Source: Schistocerca nitens (lineage: Eukaryota > Arthropoda > Insecta > Orthoptera > Acrididae). From it: 64,000 bases of DNA. Below, in pieces: positions 12,395 to 23,396 of this stretch. The stretch spans positions 296,274,150 to 296,338,149 of the forward strand of contig NC_064619.1 of the NCBI RefSeq assembly GCF_023898315.1, read 5' to 3'. Every line of letters begins with the position of its first letter. Positions within the stretch are counted from its first letter, which is position 1. A model generated the notes under the pieces. That model was not told the DNA's origin. It was given only the letters and a program-made list of their open reading frames with translations, and did not search any database. The position numbers and the translations under genes are program-made.

Positions 12395-13718
12395 GAATAA
12401 CCAGGTTGGTAGATGCGCTGTCAGCAGGGCAAGTGTTGGGACAGCAGTAGTGGCAGGGGTTGTGAGCATGTGATTAACACACTGTAGGCGAAATGCTATT
12501 TTAAACTGAAGCCTAAGCTCATTTTTTTGTAAAAATTCTAAGTGATGTCCCTCCACACACAAATTTGTATGGTAACCACGCAAAAAGGTCTACTGTCACC
12601 TATACTTTGGTTATTATCTAAAAAGATTCTGCTGAAAATGCAACAAAAGCAACGATTTGTTTTCGTCTGATTTGTTAATCATTTCTGACTTCAGAGAAGC
12701 GCCACGAGTTGCTAATTTTGATTAAAACCTACATTTCTCTTGTTGACATGTTAAAATTTGCTTCTTTTTCCAAAGCACAGTGGACTTTACACAGCATCAC
12801 CTCACTAACGTATTGTGCAGACACAATTGAAAGAGAATTCTGAACAGTGGTTTATTAAATTTATTAAGTGAGGAACAGAACAAGTAAGGTCAATAGCTTA
12901 TGAAAAACCACACTATTCGTACAAAAATAAATAGTAAGGTCTTCATTTATTTTATTCCAAAACCCACAGCATTTCTCATTTCCCCAGCTATTGAGGGCCC
13001 TTAAAAATTACAGTCTTTCATCTAAAAAGTCTGTAGTTAGTGGAATAACATGGTAGATAATGAAGTTTCACATAATAACCACATGGCGAAATACTCTCCT
13101 CTTTGTGTGCTATTATTTGCGAAAATCTCAATTCGATATTTCAATCTATTTATGAAATAAGAGGAATGTTCTGGATATTTCATTTCAGTTTATCGCTGGC
13201 GTATACAATCACAAAAGAGTGGGCTATGTAAGACCAGTTTTCTCGAGGTTGGTGACAGATAGAGACCTTCAACTATGTCTAAATCAAAATTCAATATGTT
13301 AGCTAAATTTCATGTGCAGAAACACAGTATGTAATACGCACAAAACGCAAAATTACAGCATCCTTGTTTTTCATTGCAAACTTTTTCGAATTTCGCGTAG
13401 TGACTTATTTAATGGAAATGGTATGTAGTAGTAATGTATGGCCATCAACAAAATTATGGGTACATCATCATCAAGCTGCCGTATGAAGCTATAAGAAACG
13501 CAAAAATGAAGTTTCTTTACACAATAACTTCTGTAAAATTGTTTGAGAAAGGTTGCAAGTCAGGTGCTTCGATTCTGTCATCACAGCATGTCGCCAAACG
13601 GCCGATAGTGGGCAAACAATGTTTGTCCCCCCCCCCCTTTTGAACAAACGAATGAACTCACCCAATACTTCATACAAAAATTAGTCACTGCATGTTGGCC
13701 ACCTTACCCTGTGTGGGC
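12395..13718. other. unidentified DNA inside the Tc1 remnant
   Basis: This segment interrupts the Tc1-like coding homology. It has no recognised protein. It contains a run of twelve C at about 13628-13639 and no tail or inverted repeat that I could match across its ends, so the type of insertion is unknown. Confidence 0.35.
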
Positions 13719-13719
13719 T

Positions 13720-14395
13720 CTACAATAGTTGAACAGCTCCTCATAAGCCTGTTATTTCTGTGGTCAGTGCTAAAGATGCATGAGATGGTGTAAAGAGCGA
13801 CGTTACTGGACAGTGGATGATTGGAAACTGGTGAGATTAGAGTGATGAATCACATTGTATCCTATGGCAGTCCAATGGAAGGGTTTGGTTTGAGTGAATG
13901 CCTGGAGAACATTATCTGTCATCACATCTATGTCAACAGTGGAGTATGGAGAAGGTAGTGTTACTGTAGGTGGGTGTTTCTTGTGGTTACATTGTGGTCC
14001 CCTTATTATCATTAAGAAAACGCTGAAGTGGAAGGATATGAAAAAATTATACAGCATTATGTTCTTTGTATGGTAGAGGAATGCAGTTCAGGCACAATGA
14101 TTGTTTGCATCAGCATGACAATACAACTCATCATAAAGCAGCATCTGTGAGGCAGGTGGTTTACGGACAATAACATTCTTGAAAAGGACTGGTCTGAGCA
14201 GAGTCTCAACCTGAACCCAATGCAAACATTTGGAATGAATTGCAACGTTAAGACCTCAATCACCAACATCACAACCTTCTCTGGTTTCGGCCCTTGGGGA
14301 AGAATGGGCTCACATTCCTTCAGACATTTAAACACTTCATTGAAATGTTTCCCAGCACATTTCATGCTGTCATAACAGTGAAATGGTGTACACAC
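13720..14395 (+). pseudogene. Tc1 transposase, catalytic part (degraded)
   Basis: Fragments in different plus-strand frames follow the DDE catalytic region: HEMV/RATLLDS (13780-13810), VSYGSPMEGFGLSE (13857-13900), then a short 'QHDNTTHHKA' stretch around 14110-14145 at the second catalytic aspartate, and LNPMQTFGMN (14210-14240) where 'LNPIEHVWNE' is expected, so the glutamate is lost. Inactive. Confidence 0.55.
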
Positions 14396-14435
14396 CCCCT
14401 ATTAATGTAAAGCAAAAGATGTCCATGTACTTTCA

Positions 14436-15780
14436 ATCAGATTGTGTATTCAGGCAGTCGAAAAGAGTTGTACACAAGTGATTAGAAGTAACCAGCATAG
14501 GTTAATTGTAGAGTTGTACACAAGTGATTAGAAGTAACCAGCATAGGTTAATTGTGAACATATGACCTGGGATAAAATGTGATCAGATCATATGACGGTA
14601 TCTAATGCCAACAAGACTTCCATGAACAATGTCCTAATACCTCATTTTTCTCAGGGATTTTATTTCTACCCTACTGAGTGTGGAGCCACTACGAATTTGC
14701 AACAATGTGACGCAAAACGTACACCAGTCATGTTCAGTTCAACTAAGGGCTACATTGTTTACTATTGTAGGGACACCTCCTTGTACATTTCTAAGTAGAT
14801 CTTTGGGATTCCTGCTGAACTAATGACATTTCATCATCACTGGAATCCCAGTGCTATGACTAGCATTTTGTAAAAATCATGGCGAATAGGTGGAATGAGG
14901 CGCAGCATTGACTGTAGGTATTTCTTATTACACTTGTACATGGTTTTTCTCTTGGATCCTTGAGAGTCAAGGCAATGTAGGGAAGCTAACCTGGCCATTC
15001 ACTTCATAGTAGCTCACATCATCATTTTGTTTGTGTCCTTAAACTGCATTACATTTGGCTTATCTTCACTTATTGTGACGTATCTCGTGTTCATCCAAAC
15101 TATAGTTTGTCCAGCTTTTTCCAGTTTGCTTAATCTTATGTTAAATTGTCAGAGCTAACGAAATCATCATTTTTGTTGTTAGTTCTGCGTCTTTTGAATC
15201 TATTCTGAATTTCGTGTGGATGGTCAATGTGTTTTTGTTTGAATATGTCACAGTTTTTCATATATGTTCACAACAGATTTAGATTCAAAACAATGATCTT
15301 TCACAATTATCATGTGCCAAAGTCAACCAACTATATTCCTGGCATATTCGATGCTGTCTATGTTCAACAGCTGCAATAACCACTAAGGAACATTTCTCTA
15401 TGGAAGGCTGTGCACATTACCCTATACAGTTCTCATTTTACTGCCCAGATGACTCTATAACACACTCTAGTGCATATTCACTACTACATGAAACTGTGGA
15501 CAACTAGAGAACATGTTAAATCCTTTTTTTAAGCACGTTTATGCAGTTCTCTTGACTGACTAGTGGAGGGCATGTATTCTTCACTACAACTATACTCAAC
15601 ATCAACATCACTGTCATTTGTCTTGTGTGATCTTTCGTCTATAGCTTGCTCCGTCATTTTGTCACAGTATTTAATACACTTTCCAGGGTAGTTGTAATTT
15701 AACTCGATCAAAAAAAAACATTCAGTTTATAAAAAAGGTCTAAAAAACGCCAAAAAACAACAAAATGCAACTATATTTCA
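14436..15780. other. no recognisable gene
   Basis: Apart from the 46-bp tandem duplication listed separately, I see no feature in this 1.3 kb. A 68-codon frame at 14592-14798 has no family resemblance. Confidence 0.35.
14464..14555. repeat. two perfect tandem copies of a 46-bp unit
   Basis: The unit begins AGAGTTGTACACAAGTGATT and ends GGTTAATTGT. Copy 1 is 14464-14509 and copy 2 is 14510-14555. The two are identical, so the duplication is recent. Confidence 0.95.
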
Positions 15781-15782
15781 AC

Positions 15783-16232
15783 ATCATCCAGCCGCAGGCT
15801 GGTTCTGTTCGGAATATAAGCCTTGCCATCTAGTCCTATTTTCCCACCATCTTTCTGTATTCACTCTGATCCAGTCCCCACCTCTTTTCCAACACACTCC
15901 TACATATTTATAGCTGTCTATCCCTTGTTCTTCCTCTTGATCATGTCTTTCCCATCTACATTTCGTGCATCTCCTTGGGAATCCTGTTGTTCTTCATTAT
16001 TTTTAAGTGCCCATACAATCTTAGCCTTGATGTTTCTATCCTGCTCTGGAAGGTATACTCTTTTACTATTTCCCTTACCCTTTCATTCCTCATCCTATCG
16101 CTCCTTGTAGCTCCTATCCTCTTCTGAAGAACTTCATTTCACATACCTATAATTTGCTTACATCTCTTTTCTTCATTATGCATGTTTCAGATGCATAGGT
16201 CTGTACTGGGCTGCAGTAATTTCTATATATTA
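15783..16232 (-). pseudogene. LINE C-terminal fragment (family distinct from the RTE-like copies)
   Basis: Minus-strand translation gives a continuous LINE-type C-terminus: QKRIGATRSDRMRNERV, TSRLRLYGHLKIMKN, RRCTKCRWERHDQEEE and RWWENRTRWQGLY, ending near an NQPAAG stop at about 15785. This follows the pattern 'RLRWYGHVKRM...W...V..D...R..W' found after the RT domain of many non-LTR retrotransposons. Upstream the homology fades at about 16232. Clade undetermined. Confidence 0.6.
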
Positions 16233-16339
16233 CTTCTTTGCTGGGATACCTTGGTGATGATGATGATCTTTGTTCCAAATCAGGCTCCTAATACTTCACA
16301 GCAATGTTCCTGCCTGTCTGCAATGTTAATCAATCTCTT

Positions 16340-16342
<3 letters not shown>

Positions 16343-16390
<48 letters not shown>
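16343..16390. repeat. (TA)n microsatellite
   Basis: About 23 uninterrupted TA dinucleotides. Frames that cross it translate into alternating Ile/Tyr and are not genes. Confidence 0.97.
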
Positions 16391-16391
<1 letters not shown>

Positions 16392-16566
16392 CCATGATAT
16401 TTATTGAACAATTGTTTACTGTCACAAGAATTTATTTTATTAATATTGTGTTTTAACTTTTTTTGCAATATAAGAATCACAGTAAAATATCATTTACACT
16501 TCTAGAAAAATGGTTTAGCTTGGTGTAGAATCGTAAGAACTGTGAAGTACAATTTACTTTTTTTTG

Positions 16567-16707
16567 GAAGCATGCAGAAATACATAAATCTTCACTAATT
16601 TATCAAGTCTTTTCTGTCCTAAATTATTTCTTAATTTCGACCAAACAAGCATGTAGGTGGAGAAGATTCTCTCAGTAGATGCAGTGCTGACAAGAAAAGA
16701 AATGAAG
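16567..16707 (-). pseudogene. hAT transposase dimerisation domain fragment
   Basis: Minus-strand translation gives STASTERIFSTYMLVWSKL followed by RNNLGQKRLDKLVKIYVFLH. This is the C-terminal hATC dimerisation motif (usual form 'ASVERxFSxxxxxxSxxRNxLxxxxxxxLxxIxxN'). No other part of a hAT transposase is visible to the right, so this is an isolated 3' piece of the gene. Confidence 0.7.
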
Positions 16708-16709
16708 CA

Positions 16710-17150
16710 TTAGTAAAGTAGTAAAGTAGTAAAGAATGAGTTAGTGTTTTGAATAAATTAATCATAGGAATATAAATTTAACTATTTAATATTCAATCCA
16801 AAAAAATCTTCCAAAGCAATAAAATCTATAAAAAACCAATATTGCACACCAGGTTTTTTTTAAAAAAAACCTTAGTTTTTCCCAACCATGAAGTTTTGAC
16901 AAGAGAAATAACTGTAGATTTGATATACGACAAAACTGGAAATACAAAAAATATACCTCACTGTCTAATTATAGACTTGGATCGGTTGGTCATATGAATA
17001 CTTACGATATTCGACATCAATTGCCATAGCAAACTCCAAATGTGAAAATCTGAATTTGGTTCGCTCTGGCACAAGACCCTCCAACTACAACTAAAAAAAA
17101 AAAATAAGTAAATAAATAAAAAAATAAAAAAAAAGTCTGCAACCATGAAA
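16710..17150. other. AT-rich DNA with A-rich tract
   Basis: No gene is seen. An A-rich tract with TAAA units lies at 17093-17133, next to the mariner remnant. Confidence 0.4.
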
Positions 17151-17159
17151 CTTGCTGAC

Positions 17160-17600
17160 GATGTTAATGGTCTTTGGCTACATGTTCATCCTTCAATGCA
17201 ACACATTATTCCCAACGATGGCTGGCTTCATGGAGACATTGATTGTAGAAGTCTGGATTTTAGCTGTTCAGCAAATGCTTGACCTCGAAAATCATGTTGT
17301 CGTTATTATGGAAATACCTGCTGCACAACTGTTTCTTTATTCGAGAATTCACTGGATGCCACATCAGCATAAAATCTGAATAAGGCAAAATTTGATAGCC
17401 CAAACAACCAGCGTGTGTCACCATTCCCTGGACTGGGGCACTGTGGAGCAGAAACTTCTGAGACAGCTTTCTGCAGTGCTTCGTTTTAACAGCCTCCCAT
17501 AACCGGTCTCAGTGGCACACTTATGCTTGGTTTGCCCTTAAAGGCACAATATCTTAGCACCACACCATCGCAGTCCCAAAAAACGTTCAGCTTCACGACT
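17160..17600 (-). pseudogene. mariner transposase, C-terminal half (frameshifted)
   Basis: On the minus strand, VFWDCDGVVLRYCAFKGKPS (17590-17525) matches the mariner block with the second-lobe aspartate. After a frameshift the end of the protein follows: GYQILPYSDFM, RIKKQLCSRYFHNNDNMIFE, NPDFYNQCLHEASHRWE and CVALKDEHVAK (about 17440-17165). These are the characteristic terminal motifs of irritans-type mariner transposases. The 'YSPDLAPCD' catalytic block is eroded (YSDFMLMWHPVN). Inactive. Confidence 0.75.
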
Positions 17601-19740
17601 GTCAGATTGTCGCCTTTTTAGGTGGTCATGCATTCACATGTTTTCACTGCTTGCTTTGCACTTATGTGTTCTGCTCAATATGATAAACTCAGCACTCGTT
17701 CAAGTTGATTAGATGGCTAAAGAAGTCTACTGGATAGCATTGATGCAGCTGTAACATTTCTGCAGCTATCTAAGGTGAGTGGGCGTTTTGAAGGATTGTG
17801 AGACAGAGTAAGAACATTTCTGCCAGACTTCAACTGTGAAGTGTTAATGCCCACAGTCGAAAACAGTAGCCATCTGCAGAGCTGTGACAGCACTGTGGTA
17901 ATGCCATAGAAACGTTTCCAAAATTGTGCTGCATTATTAGTTGAGATAGGCTCATGAAGCTGCCACACTCAGCCACTGCAACTGTCAGGAATCAGCTTAT
18001 GCCAACTCAACTAGCAAAACCATAGGGCGGAGGTCTTTGCCATATTCGTGCTAGATATTGACATCTGCCGCAACTTTGATTTTCACTTTTTCCACAACTG
18101 CCTCAATTTGAGTACTCCGGTTTTCGAGCACCAGTGTCTGCATTTCTCTTGAAACACCGAGTTCTTCACTGAGAGATGCTCTGCCACTTCGCTCTTCGTC
18201 ATGACAACTTCTCTGAGCACGCTAGCACTGTCTGAGCCATGTAACCATTGTGTCATGTGACGGATGGTGCATTGTTGCTGCATTGTTGCAGCGCTGTCCC
18301 CCATCAAACACAGAAAACGAATTACTGCGCAGCGACTCCAGATTGGTTGTATTTGGCAATTTGGGGAAAAAATATGTTTTGGGGGAGCTTTTGGGGAAAT
18401 GGAAACCTTGGGAAATTTTTGAGGAAGAAAATTTCGGTACTGGAGAAATTGGGCAAGTATTTTATCTGCCTAGGCTTAATACTAGTGATATCTCTGTTAT
18501 TTTAGTCCAAAGAACACGCACTTTGTTTTCCAGATATTCACTACACGTCACTCTCCCTTCAAAGCAAGCTTCTTTTGTGGGAGACGATAGCCTCACCACA
18601 GTAATACCTCTCGATGACATCACTATGACGTATACATGCCGAGTCTTGATCATTTGGGATTTCTATCGAGTTTCGTGGTCGTATCAAGTTCTGAGGCGAA
18701 GCCACTTTGGATTTCATTGTTTTAGTTAAAACTTGTATTTTAGGGGTTTCATATTATAACACATGTCCTATGACTATATGCTTTTTCAGATGTAGACGAG
18801 CTCTCGGATACGCGTCGGTATTGGTATAATTTGTTACAATTAAATGTAAGATAATGATAGATCGGCGGTTAAGAGCCTATAGGAGGTGTAAGCAAAATCA
18901 CGTGTCGACTGGCGAAGTGAGATATAAGGTGGTGCATTAAAGATAAATCAATAGAACAATGAAAAAACATGAAGAAAGCAATTATGGAACCCACAGAGAG
19001 GCTTTTTTTATTTTTCTGATGAGGCTATTGCTTTTGCTTACACATTAAAAATCTTAAGTTGTGTACTATAATTTTGCGATATGTACGATAATTTTATGGA
19101 ACTGAACACATAATTCCACCTCTTCAAGCTTCAGATACTGAAAATACATAACATAACTGTTAAAGGAGTAGGTAGATTTATGATATTTGGGGAAAAGTTG
19201 CCGAAATTGGGTAATTTTTTTGTCTATGGGGGGGATTTCGAAAACTAAATCTGGAAACACTGTTACTGCGCTATATTCCACTTTATCATTTTGATCTGCG
19301 TTCACTAGCGGGTTGTTATGATACTGCAACTTTGGAACTTCGATGTATATCATAAGTGCATGCGAGTGTCCGATGTAATTTTATTTATCTAGGTGATAAT
19401 TAAAAATTTATGACGAACCCATGTACATACAAAAATAAACAGGCAATATCTGTTATGATTAGATGCCTGACAACAACTGAGCACAAAAAGGAAGAAAGAA
19501 TACTAATCATGATCACAATAAAGCAATGTTATTATTCCTCTTTCTGGCCTCCTTTGCAACACTCAGTGGCATAATACTACACTGATACGCAAAATCTAAG
19601 GACAGAAGTAACTTCCACATGATGTGATACTGCAAAGTAAAGTAGCTCGATGAATTGGATCATGTATAGGAACAACCGTTACGTTATAGTACAGAAGGCT
19701 ATTGAAATAAATACGCAGTGGGACAAACAGAAATGACACT
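17601..19740. other. no recognisable gene
   Basis: Roughly 2.1 kb. Frames at 17717-17968 (-), 18083-18307 (-) and 18250-18729 (+) are open but show no motif that I recognise. G-rich stretches (GGGGAAA-like words) recur around 18360-18460 and 19180-19240. Confidence 0.35.
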
Positions 19741-19744
19741 TTTG

Positions 19745-20235
19745 TTCAAAGACAATAATTATATTGAGGTCACCACGATTTGAATGGTCCCATGGACATT
19801 ACAAAAGGTGGGACATGTTTCTTAATAAGCTGTGCGATCATCACGGTGAGCGTTTCATGCTCTGCGATATGCTCTCTTGCTGGCCACAAGACGTTCCATT
19901 TCTCCACCATTGCGGTTGACAACTGCTGGATGGTCGCTGAAATACGTCTTTCCAACGCATATCACATGTGATCGATAAGTCGTGTAATTGGCAGGCCAGT
20001 CCATTGACCAAATACCTTCTCGATCCAAGAGCTTCTCCACGTGGGCTGTTCGATTTGGTCTTTCATTGCCATGCATAAAAATGAAGTCAGGGCCAAATGC
20101 ACCCCTGAAACATGGGAAAAGAGTACAGTCTCACAAAAACATTGTCCTGTCAGTGTACAATATTCAAAGATTCTGAAGTCAGTATGTCCTTCCAGCACTA
20201 TGCCTCTTCACACAATACATCCAGCATTGTCGGAC
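19745..20235 (-). pseudogene. Tc1-like transposase remnant, minus copy
   Basis: Minus-strand pieces follow a Tc1-type catalytic region: EGHTDFRIFEYCTLTGQ (about 20190-20140), FMHGNERPNRTAHVEKLLDR (20080-20020, where a 'DNARPHRA' block is expected) and EGIWSMDWPANYTTYRS (20020-19970). Then a C-terminal piece runs down to about 19770. The second Asp (D to G) and the Glu block are damaged. It begins head-to-head with a plus-strand copy at about 20236. Confidence 0.65.
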
Positions 20236-20625
20236 ATGATCAGTTTAGTGGGGCAGGTGTTACAATGTGGAGAGGTATAATGCTGCATGGGCATACTGAC
20301 CTCCATATCTCTAAACATGGCACACTAATTAGTCTAATGGTCAATGTTACTGTGAACTATACTCCTTCCCCGTGTGCATTTTATCGCGAGTGCACTCGGT
20401 CATGACTTCATTTTTTTGGGCAAGAAAATTCGACTGCACATCCAGCAGCGCAGGTATGGAGCTCTTGGAAGGAAAGGATATTGGGCGAATTGATTGATCT
20501 GTCGTTCCCCTACTTAAATCCCAACGAACATAGGGGATGCGATGAGGAGATGTATTGCAACACGTACACTCCAATAACGGCCTCCCAAGACTTGTCAACC
20601 GCGCCGTAGTTAGTTCAGATTACTC
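20236..20625 (+). pseudogene. Tc1-like transposase remnant, plus copy
   Basis: Plus-strand translation gives VTMWRGIMLHGHTDLHISKH (20250-20310), a 'GQENSTAHPAA' stretch at the DNARPH block (20420-20450), and ELIDLSFPYLNPNEH (20488-20530), equivalent to 'MDWPxxSPDLNPIEH'. It is related to the minus-strand copy on its left: both begin at the same point of the protein and diverge outwards. Degraded by frameshifts. Confidence 0.65.
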
Positions 20626-20990
20626 GATAGTCGACATCTGCCGCTAACCGATACAGTGTTGCCACATTGGCTGCCGGCTACAACTCGGTTATAGGTGACA
20701 CACGAACACGAAGCGTAACTTCACAGATGCTGTTGATATGTATCGCAGAGCAGTGTCGAAAGCGGCCGCCACGAGGAATGTCGGAAATGGGAGATGCTCC
20801 GTCAAAAGCTGATTTTAAGTGACAAATGACTGAAGTGTGGCAGGCGGCTCGTTTTGTAGCCCTGAATTTAAACTCATGTCCTAACCTAACCACAACTTCG
20901 TGATGTGCAATGTATCCAACATAACGGCGATCTGCAATCTGCGGTAGAACTAAAATCGCAATGGCTTTGTTCACAGCGATTAAAACTTAC
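20626..20990. other. no recognisable feature
   Basis: Spacer between the Tc1 remnants and the RTE-like tail. A 98-codon minus-strand frame (20678-20974) has no known motif. Confidence 0.3.
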
Positions 20991-21009
20991 GTTGTTGTTG
21001 TTGTGGTCT

Positions 21010-23382
21010 TCAGTCCTGAGACTGGTTTGATGCAGCTCTCCATGCTACTCTATCCTGTGCAAGCTTCTTCATCTCCCAGTACCTACTGCAACCTACATCC
21101 TTCTGAATCTGCTTAGTGTATGCATCTCTTGGTCTCCCCCTACGATTTTTACCCTCCACGGTGCCCTCCAATACTAAATTGGTGATCCCTTGATGCCTCA
21201 GAACATGTCCTACCAACCGATCCCTTCTTCTGGTCAAGTTGTGCCACAAACTCCTCTTCTCCCCAATCCTATTCAGTACCTCCTCATTAGTTATGTGATC
21301 TACCCATCTAATCTTCAGCATTCTTCTGTAGCACCACATTTCGAAAGCTTCTATTCTCTTCTTGTCGAAACTATTTATCGTCCATGTTTCACTTCCATAC
21401 ATGGCTACACTCCATACAAATACTTTCAGAAAAGACTTCCTGACACTTAAATCTATACTCGATGTTAACAAATTTCTCTTCTTCAGAAACGCTTTCCTTG
21501 CCATTGCCAGTCTACATTTTATATCCTCTCTACTTAGACCATCATCAGTTATTTTGCTCCCCAAATGGCAAAACTCCTTTACTACTTTAAGTGTCTCATT
21601 TCCTAATCTAATACCCTCAACATCACCCGACTTAATTCGACTACATTCCATTATCCTCGTTTTGCTTTTGTTGATGTTCATCTTATATCCTCCCTTCAAG
21701 ACACCATCCATTCCGTTCAACTGCTCTTCCAAGTCCTTTGATGTCTCTGACAGAATTACGATGTCATCGGCGAACCTCAAAGTTTTTATTTCTTCTCCAT
21801 GGATTTTAATACCTACTCCGAATTTTTCTTTTGTTTCCTTTACTGCTTGCTCAATATAAAGATTGAATAACATCGGGGAGAGGCTACAACCCTGTCTTAC
21901 TCCCTTCCCAACCACTGCTTCCCTTTCATGTCCCTCGACTCTTATAACTGCCATCTGGTTTCTGTACAAATTGTAAATAGCCTTTCGCTCCCTGTATTTT
22001 ACCCCTGCCACCTTTAGAATTTGAAAGAGAGTATTCCAGTCAACATTGTCAAAAGCTTTCTCTAAGTCTACAAATGCTAGAAACGTAGGTTTGCCTTTCC
22101 TTAATCTTTCTTCTAAGATAAGTCGTAAGGTCAGTATTGCCTCACGTGTTCCAGTATTTCTACGGAATCCAAACTGATCTTCCCCGAGGTCGGCTTCTAC
22201 TAGTTTTTCCATTCGTCTGTAAAGAATTCGTGTTAGTATTTTGCAGCTGTGGCTTATTAAACTGATTGTTCGGTAATTCTCACATCTGTCAACACCTGCT
22301 TTCTTTGGGATTGGAATTATTATATTCTTCTTGAAGTCTGAGGGTATTTCGCCTGTTTCATACATCTTGCTCACCAGATGGTAGAGTTTTGTCAGGCCTG
22401 GCTCTCCCAAGGCCGTCAGTAGTTCCAATGGAATGTTGTCTACTACGGGGGCCTTGTTTCGACTCAGGTCTTTCAGTGCTCTGTCAAACTCTTCACGCAG
22501 TACCGTATCTCCCATTTCATCTTCATCTACATCCTCTTCCATTTCCATAATATTGTCCTCAAGTACATCGCCCTTGTATAGACCCTCTATATATTCCTTC
22601 CACCTTTCTGCTTTCCGTTTTTTATTTAGAACTGGGTTTCCATCTGAGCTCTTGATGTTCATACAAGTGGTTCTCTTATCTCCAAAGGTCTCTTTAATTT
22701 TCCTGTAGGCAGTATCTATCTTACCCCTAGTGAGATAAGCCTCTACATCCTTACATTTGTCCTCTAGCCATCCCTGCTTAGCCATTTTGCACTTCCTGTC
22801 GATCTCATTTTTGAGACGTTTGTATTCCTTTTTGCCTGCTTCATTTACTGCATTTTTATATTTTCTCCTTTCATCAATTAAATTCAATATTTCTTCTGTT
22901 ACCCAAGGATTTCTACTAGCCCTCGTCTTTTTACCTACTTGATCCTCTGCTGCCTTTACTACTTCATCCCTCAAAGCTACCCATTGTTCTTCTACTGTAT
23001 TTCTTTCCCTCATTCCTGTCAATTGTTCCCTTATGCTCTCCCTGAAACTCTGTACAACCTCTGGTTCTTTCAGTTTATCCAGGTCCCATCTCCTTAAATT
23101 CCCACCTTTTTGCAGTTTCTTCAGTTTTAATCTACATGTCATAACCAACAGATTGTGGTCAGAGTCCACATCTGCCCCTGGAAATGTCTTACAATTTAAA
23201 ACCTGGTTCCTAAATCTCTGTCTTACCATTATATAATCTATCTGATACCTTTTAGTATCTCCAGGGTTCTTCCATGTATACAACCTTCTATCATGATTCT
23301 TAAACCAAGTGTTAGCTATGATTAAGTTGTGCTCTGTGCAAAATTCTACCAGGCGGCTTCCTCTTTCATTTCTTAGCCCCAA
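21010..23382 (-). CDS. RTE-like endonuclease/reverse transcriptase, main part (790 codons)
   Basis: This frame carries the end of the APE endonuclease and the whole RT. Residues 74-76 (SDH, in VDSDHNLLVM) form the last APE catalytic block. Residues 310-560 hold the RT: LEKAFDNVDW near 440-449, GVRQGCSLSPMLFNLYIE at 494-511 and LRFADDIVIL at 535-544 with the catalytic FADD. The C-terminal region has WTINSFDKKRIEAFEMWCYR, RRMLKIRWVDHI and a basic GKNRRGRPRDAY stretch typical of the RTE group. The protein acts in target-primed reverse transcription. The frame is open to its natural stop but lacks its N-terminus because of a one-base deletion upstream, so this copy is probably not autonomous. The first Met shown here is internal. 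Confidence 0.88.
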   Translation of the reverse strand: MGLRNERGSRLVEFCTEHNLIIANTWFKNHDRRLYTWKNPGDTKRYQIDYIMVRQRFRNQVLNCKTFPGADVDSDHNLLVMTCRLKLKKLQKGGNLRRWDLDKLKEPEVVQSFRESIREQLTGMRERNTVEEQWVALRDEVVKAAEDQVGKKTRASRNPWVTEEILNLIDERRKYKNAVNEAGKKEYKRLKNEIDRKCKMAKQGWLEDKCKDVEAYLTRGKIDTAYRKIKETFGDKRTTCMNIKSSDGNPVLNKKRKAERWKEYIEGLYKGDVLEDNIMEMEEDVDEDEMGDTVLREEFDRALKDLSRNKAPVVDNIPLELLTALGEPGLTKLYHLVSKMYETGEIPSDFKKNIIIPIPKKAGVDRCENYRTISLISHSCKILTRILYRRMEKLVEADLGEDQFGFRRNTGTREAILTLRLILEERLRKGKPTFLAFVDLEKAFDNVDWNTLFQILKVAGVKYRERKAIYNLYRNQMAVIRVEGHEREAVVGKGVRQGCSLSPMLFNLYIEQAVKETKEKFGVGIKIHGEEIKTLRFADDIVILSETSKDLEEQLNGMDGVLKGGYKMNINKSKTRIMECSRIKSGDVEGIRLGNETLKVVKEFCHLGSKITDDGLSREDIKCRLAMARKAFLKKRNLLTSSIDLSVRKSFLKVFVWSVAMYGSETWTINSFDKKRIEAFEMWCYRRMLKIRWVDHITNEEVLNRIGEKRSLWHNLTRRRDRLVGHVLRHQGITNLVLEGTVEGKNRRGRPRDAYTKQIQKDVGCSRYWEMKKLAQDRVAWRAASNQSQD

Positions 23383-23396
23383 TCCATATTCACCTA

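Larger units (their letters stand above)
12045..14435 (+). mobile_element. Tc1-like transposon remnant, split by ~1.3 kb of foreign DNA
   Basis: The ends look like degraded terminal inverted repeats: AAAAAGTATCTGGACACCCC at about 12048 and, in reverse complement, AAAGTACATGGACATC at about 14418-14433. Between them, 12100-12390 encodes the N-terminal helix-turn-helix part of a Tc1-type transposase. Homology resumes at about 13720 and runs to 14395 with the catalytic part. The interval 12395-13720 has no transposase homology and looks like an insertion; its boundaries are approximate. Confidence 0.6.

Noticed and set aside
16182-16480. Open frames crossing the (TA)n tract
   Set aside because: Their length comes from Ile/Tyr codons of the microsatellite.
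18083-18729. Open frames 74-159 codons long, considered as the N-terminus of the mariner element
   Set aside because: I could not match them to the HTH region of mariner transposases and there is no continuous homology to the catalytic remnant at 17160-17600.
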